Origin: Deltaproteobacteria bacterium
Lineage (GTDB): Bacteria > Desulfobacterota > B13-G15 > RBG-16-54-18
Direction: 5' to 3'
Assembly: GCA_003646745.1 (NCBI GenBank)
Contig: QMLM01000014.1
Span: forward strand, 1-15,405
Length of the DNA: 15,405 nucleotides
In this document: in pieces, positions 14,339-15,405 of the stretch
Layout: every line of letters begins with the position of its first letter
Position numbering within the stretch: position 1 is the first letter of the stretch
Translations under genes and position numbers: made by a program
The notes under the pieces: model-generated
The model's database searches: none
Seen by the model: the letters and a program-made list of their open reading frames with translations, nothing else
What the model was told of the DNA's origin: nothing

Positions 14339-15330
14339 ATTGGAAGTCCTTGATTGGGTTCGCCATCAGCTTTTTTTTCCTCTTTCTGGCATTTCGAAAG
14401 ATAGACTATCGCCTGCTGCTAGAGAGTCTGCGGGATGCCAATTATATCTATTTAGCCCCTGTAGTCGTCATTATCTTTTTAAATATGGCCCTGAGGGCCT
14501 TGCGATGGGGGTACCTGCTGCGCCCCATTAAAAAGATTGGATTTCCCAGCCTATTTGCAGGTATCATCATCGGCTTTATGGCGAACAATGTCCTCCCGGC
14601 TCGTATGGGAGAGATCGTGCGGGCATACATAATTGGGCGCAGCGAGAGGATCAGCAAAAGCTCATCTTTTGCCACCGTTGTAGTAGAGAGGCTATTCGAT
14701 GGGTTTACCGTATTGGGATTGCTCCTGGCGGTCCTGCTCTTTATCAATCTACCCCCGGGGAACACATATTTTAAGAAGGGACTGCAGGTGGCAGGGTATG
14801 TGAGTTTGGCCATCTATACCGTTACATTCGTGATATTATTTATTATTAAAAAGAAAACAAGGTGGTTTCTCAAGTTTGCCTCTCTCTTAATACGTCCCTT
14901 CTCCTCAGGATTGACCGAAAATGGGATCGCCCACATCTACTCCTTTAAAGAAGGCCTTCTCTCGGTAGAAAGCTTAAAGGCCATATTAATCACCTTTCTT
15001 TATTCTTTACTTGTCTGGGGGGGCTTCGCCTATGCCATTTATATTGCGGGGCTTTCCTTCGGGCTCAACCTATCAGTCTCCGCCTCCTTGTTGATCTTGG
15101 TGGCTATATGCCTGGCCATGATCATTCCCTCCACCCCAGGCTACATCGGAACCTACCACGCCTCGGTAACCTACGCCCTCATTCTCTACAGCGTGCCTCC
15201 GGAAAAGGCATTGGGGCTTTCCATTGTCTTTCATGCCGCCAACTATATCCCGATTACGCTGGCGGGCCTCTTTTACCTCTGGAGGCACCACTTAAGCCTA
15301 AGGAGGATAAAAGAGGAGGAAGGAGGTTAA
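14335..15330 (+). CDS. Flippase-like membrane protein (LPG_synthase_TM family)
   Basis: A 331-residue integral membrane protein with about eight hydrophobic helices, of the family shared by the membrane half of MprF, archaeal AglD and YbhN. The hallmark NNVLPARMGEIVRAY lies at 84-98, followed by SSSFATVVVERLFDG; a second signature, PSTPGYIGTYHASV, lies near 263-276. The soluble lysyl-transferase half of MprF is absent, so it should not be called a lysyl-phosphatidylglycerol synthase. Members are thought to move lipids or lipid-linked sugars across the membrane, mostly without experimental proof. The ATG overlaps the ribF stop (ATGA), with GGAG four bases or so upstream. Co-expression with ribF has no evident functional logic and may be mere packing. 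Confidence 0.9.
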   Translation: MNWKSLIGFAISFFFLFLAFRKIDYRLLLESLRDANYIYLAPVVVIIFLNMALRALRWGYLLRPIKKIGFPSLFAGIIIGFMANNVLPARMGEIVRAYIIGRSERISKSSSFATVVVERLFDGFTVLGLLLAVLLFINLPPGNTYFKKGLQVAGYVSLAIYTVTFVILFIIKKKTRWFLKFASLLIRPFSSGLTENGIAHIYSFKEGLLSVESLKAILITFLYSLLVWGGFAYAIYIAGLSFGLNLSVSASLLILVAICLAMIIPSTPGYIGTYHASVTYALILYSVPPEKALGLSIVFHAANYIPITLAGLFYLWRHHLSLRRIKEEEGG

Positions 15331-15367
15331 ATCTCCTTTTGCCTGTTGATTAAATGATAGACTGCTT

Positions 15368-15401
15368 AAATAAAAAAAGCGGCCCCTCTTAAGGAGGCCA
15401 C
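15368..15401 (-). terminator. Intrinsic terminator for a minus-strand gene beyond the right edge
   Basis: Read on the minus strand, GTGGCCTC (15401-15394) pairs with GGGGCCGC (15386-15379), with two G-T pairs and a seven-base loop, followed by TTTTTTTATTT. It faces leftward, so a gene converging on the flippase-like gene should lie just outside the window. In the plus direction no T-run follows. Confidence 0.7.
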
Positions 15402-15405
15402 TATA

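Overview
The window reads as a chromosomal segment of a Gram-negative bacterium, most likely a Desulfobacterota/Deltaproteobacteria-type or related anaerobic lineage. The clues are a class A penicillin-binding protein of the 1A type, a cluster of type IV pilins, a Wzy_C-type membrane protein with TPRs, a flippase-like LPG_synthase_TM protein, and peptide-ABC ATPases with the C-terminal four-cysteine module. The lineage is an inference from protein character only. No mobile element, CRISPR array or prophage is visible.

Left third, minus strand, transcribed right to left from about 6165: a tightly packed surface-glycan operon. The order is a Wzy/WaaL/PglL-like polymerase-ligase with TPR tail (6110-4320), a membrane-anchored GT2 glycosyltransferase (4320-3382), a probable 34-residue small gene (3369-3265), a glutamine-dependent asparagine synthetase asnB (3249-1351), and a large GT-C-like membrane protein (1373 running off the left edge). 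Starts and stops overlap or nearly touch throughout.

Centre, minus strand 8191-6360: four tandem type IV pilin genes. The first (8191) and second (7690) are each broken by an apparent single-base deletion, and the second also lacks about 23 residues of the N-terminal helix. The third (7246) and fourth (6776) are intact. A strong hairpin terminator sits between the first two. The Wzy_C protein follows directly downstream, so it may be a pilin O-oligosaccharyltransferase; the third pilin ends in serine, the kind of residue that TfpO-type enzymes modify.

Right of the pilins, an intergenic region of about 410 bases holds divergent promoters and two inverted repeats. Then comes the plus-strand PBP1A gene (8603-11032), which converges on the minus-strand dppD-dppF ATPase pair (13095-11166). 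The ATPases have no permease or binding-protein gene beside them. Upstream of dppD is a tRNA-Leu(CAG) gene with its own terminator. It is divergent from ribF, and the two predicted promoters share one -10 region. ribF (13412-14338) overlaps a flippase-like membrane protein gene by four bases. The right edge carries a minus-strand terminator belonging to a gene outside the window.
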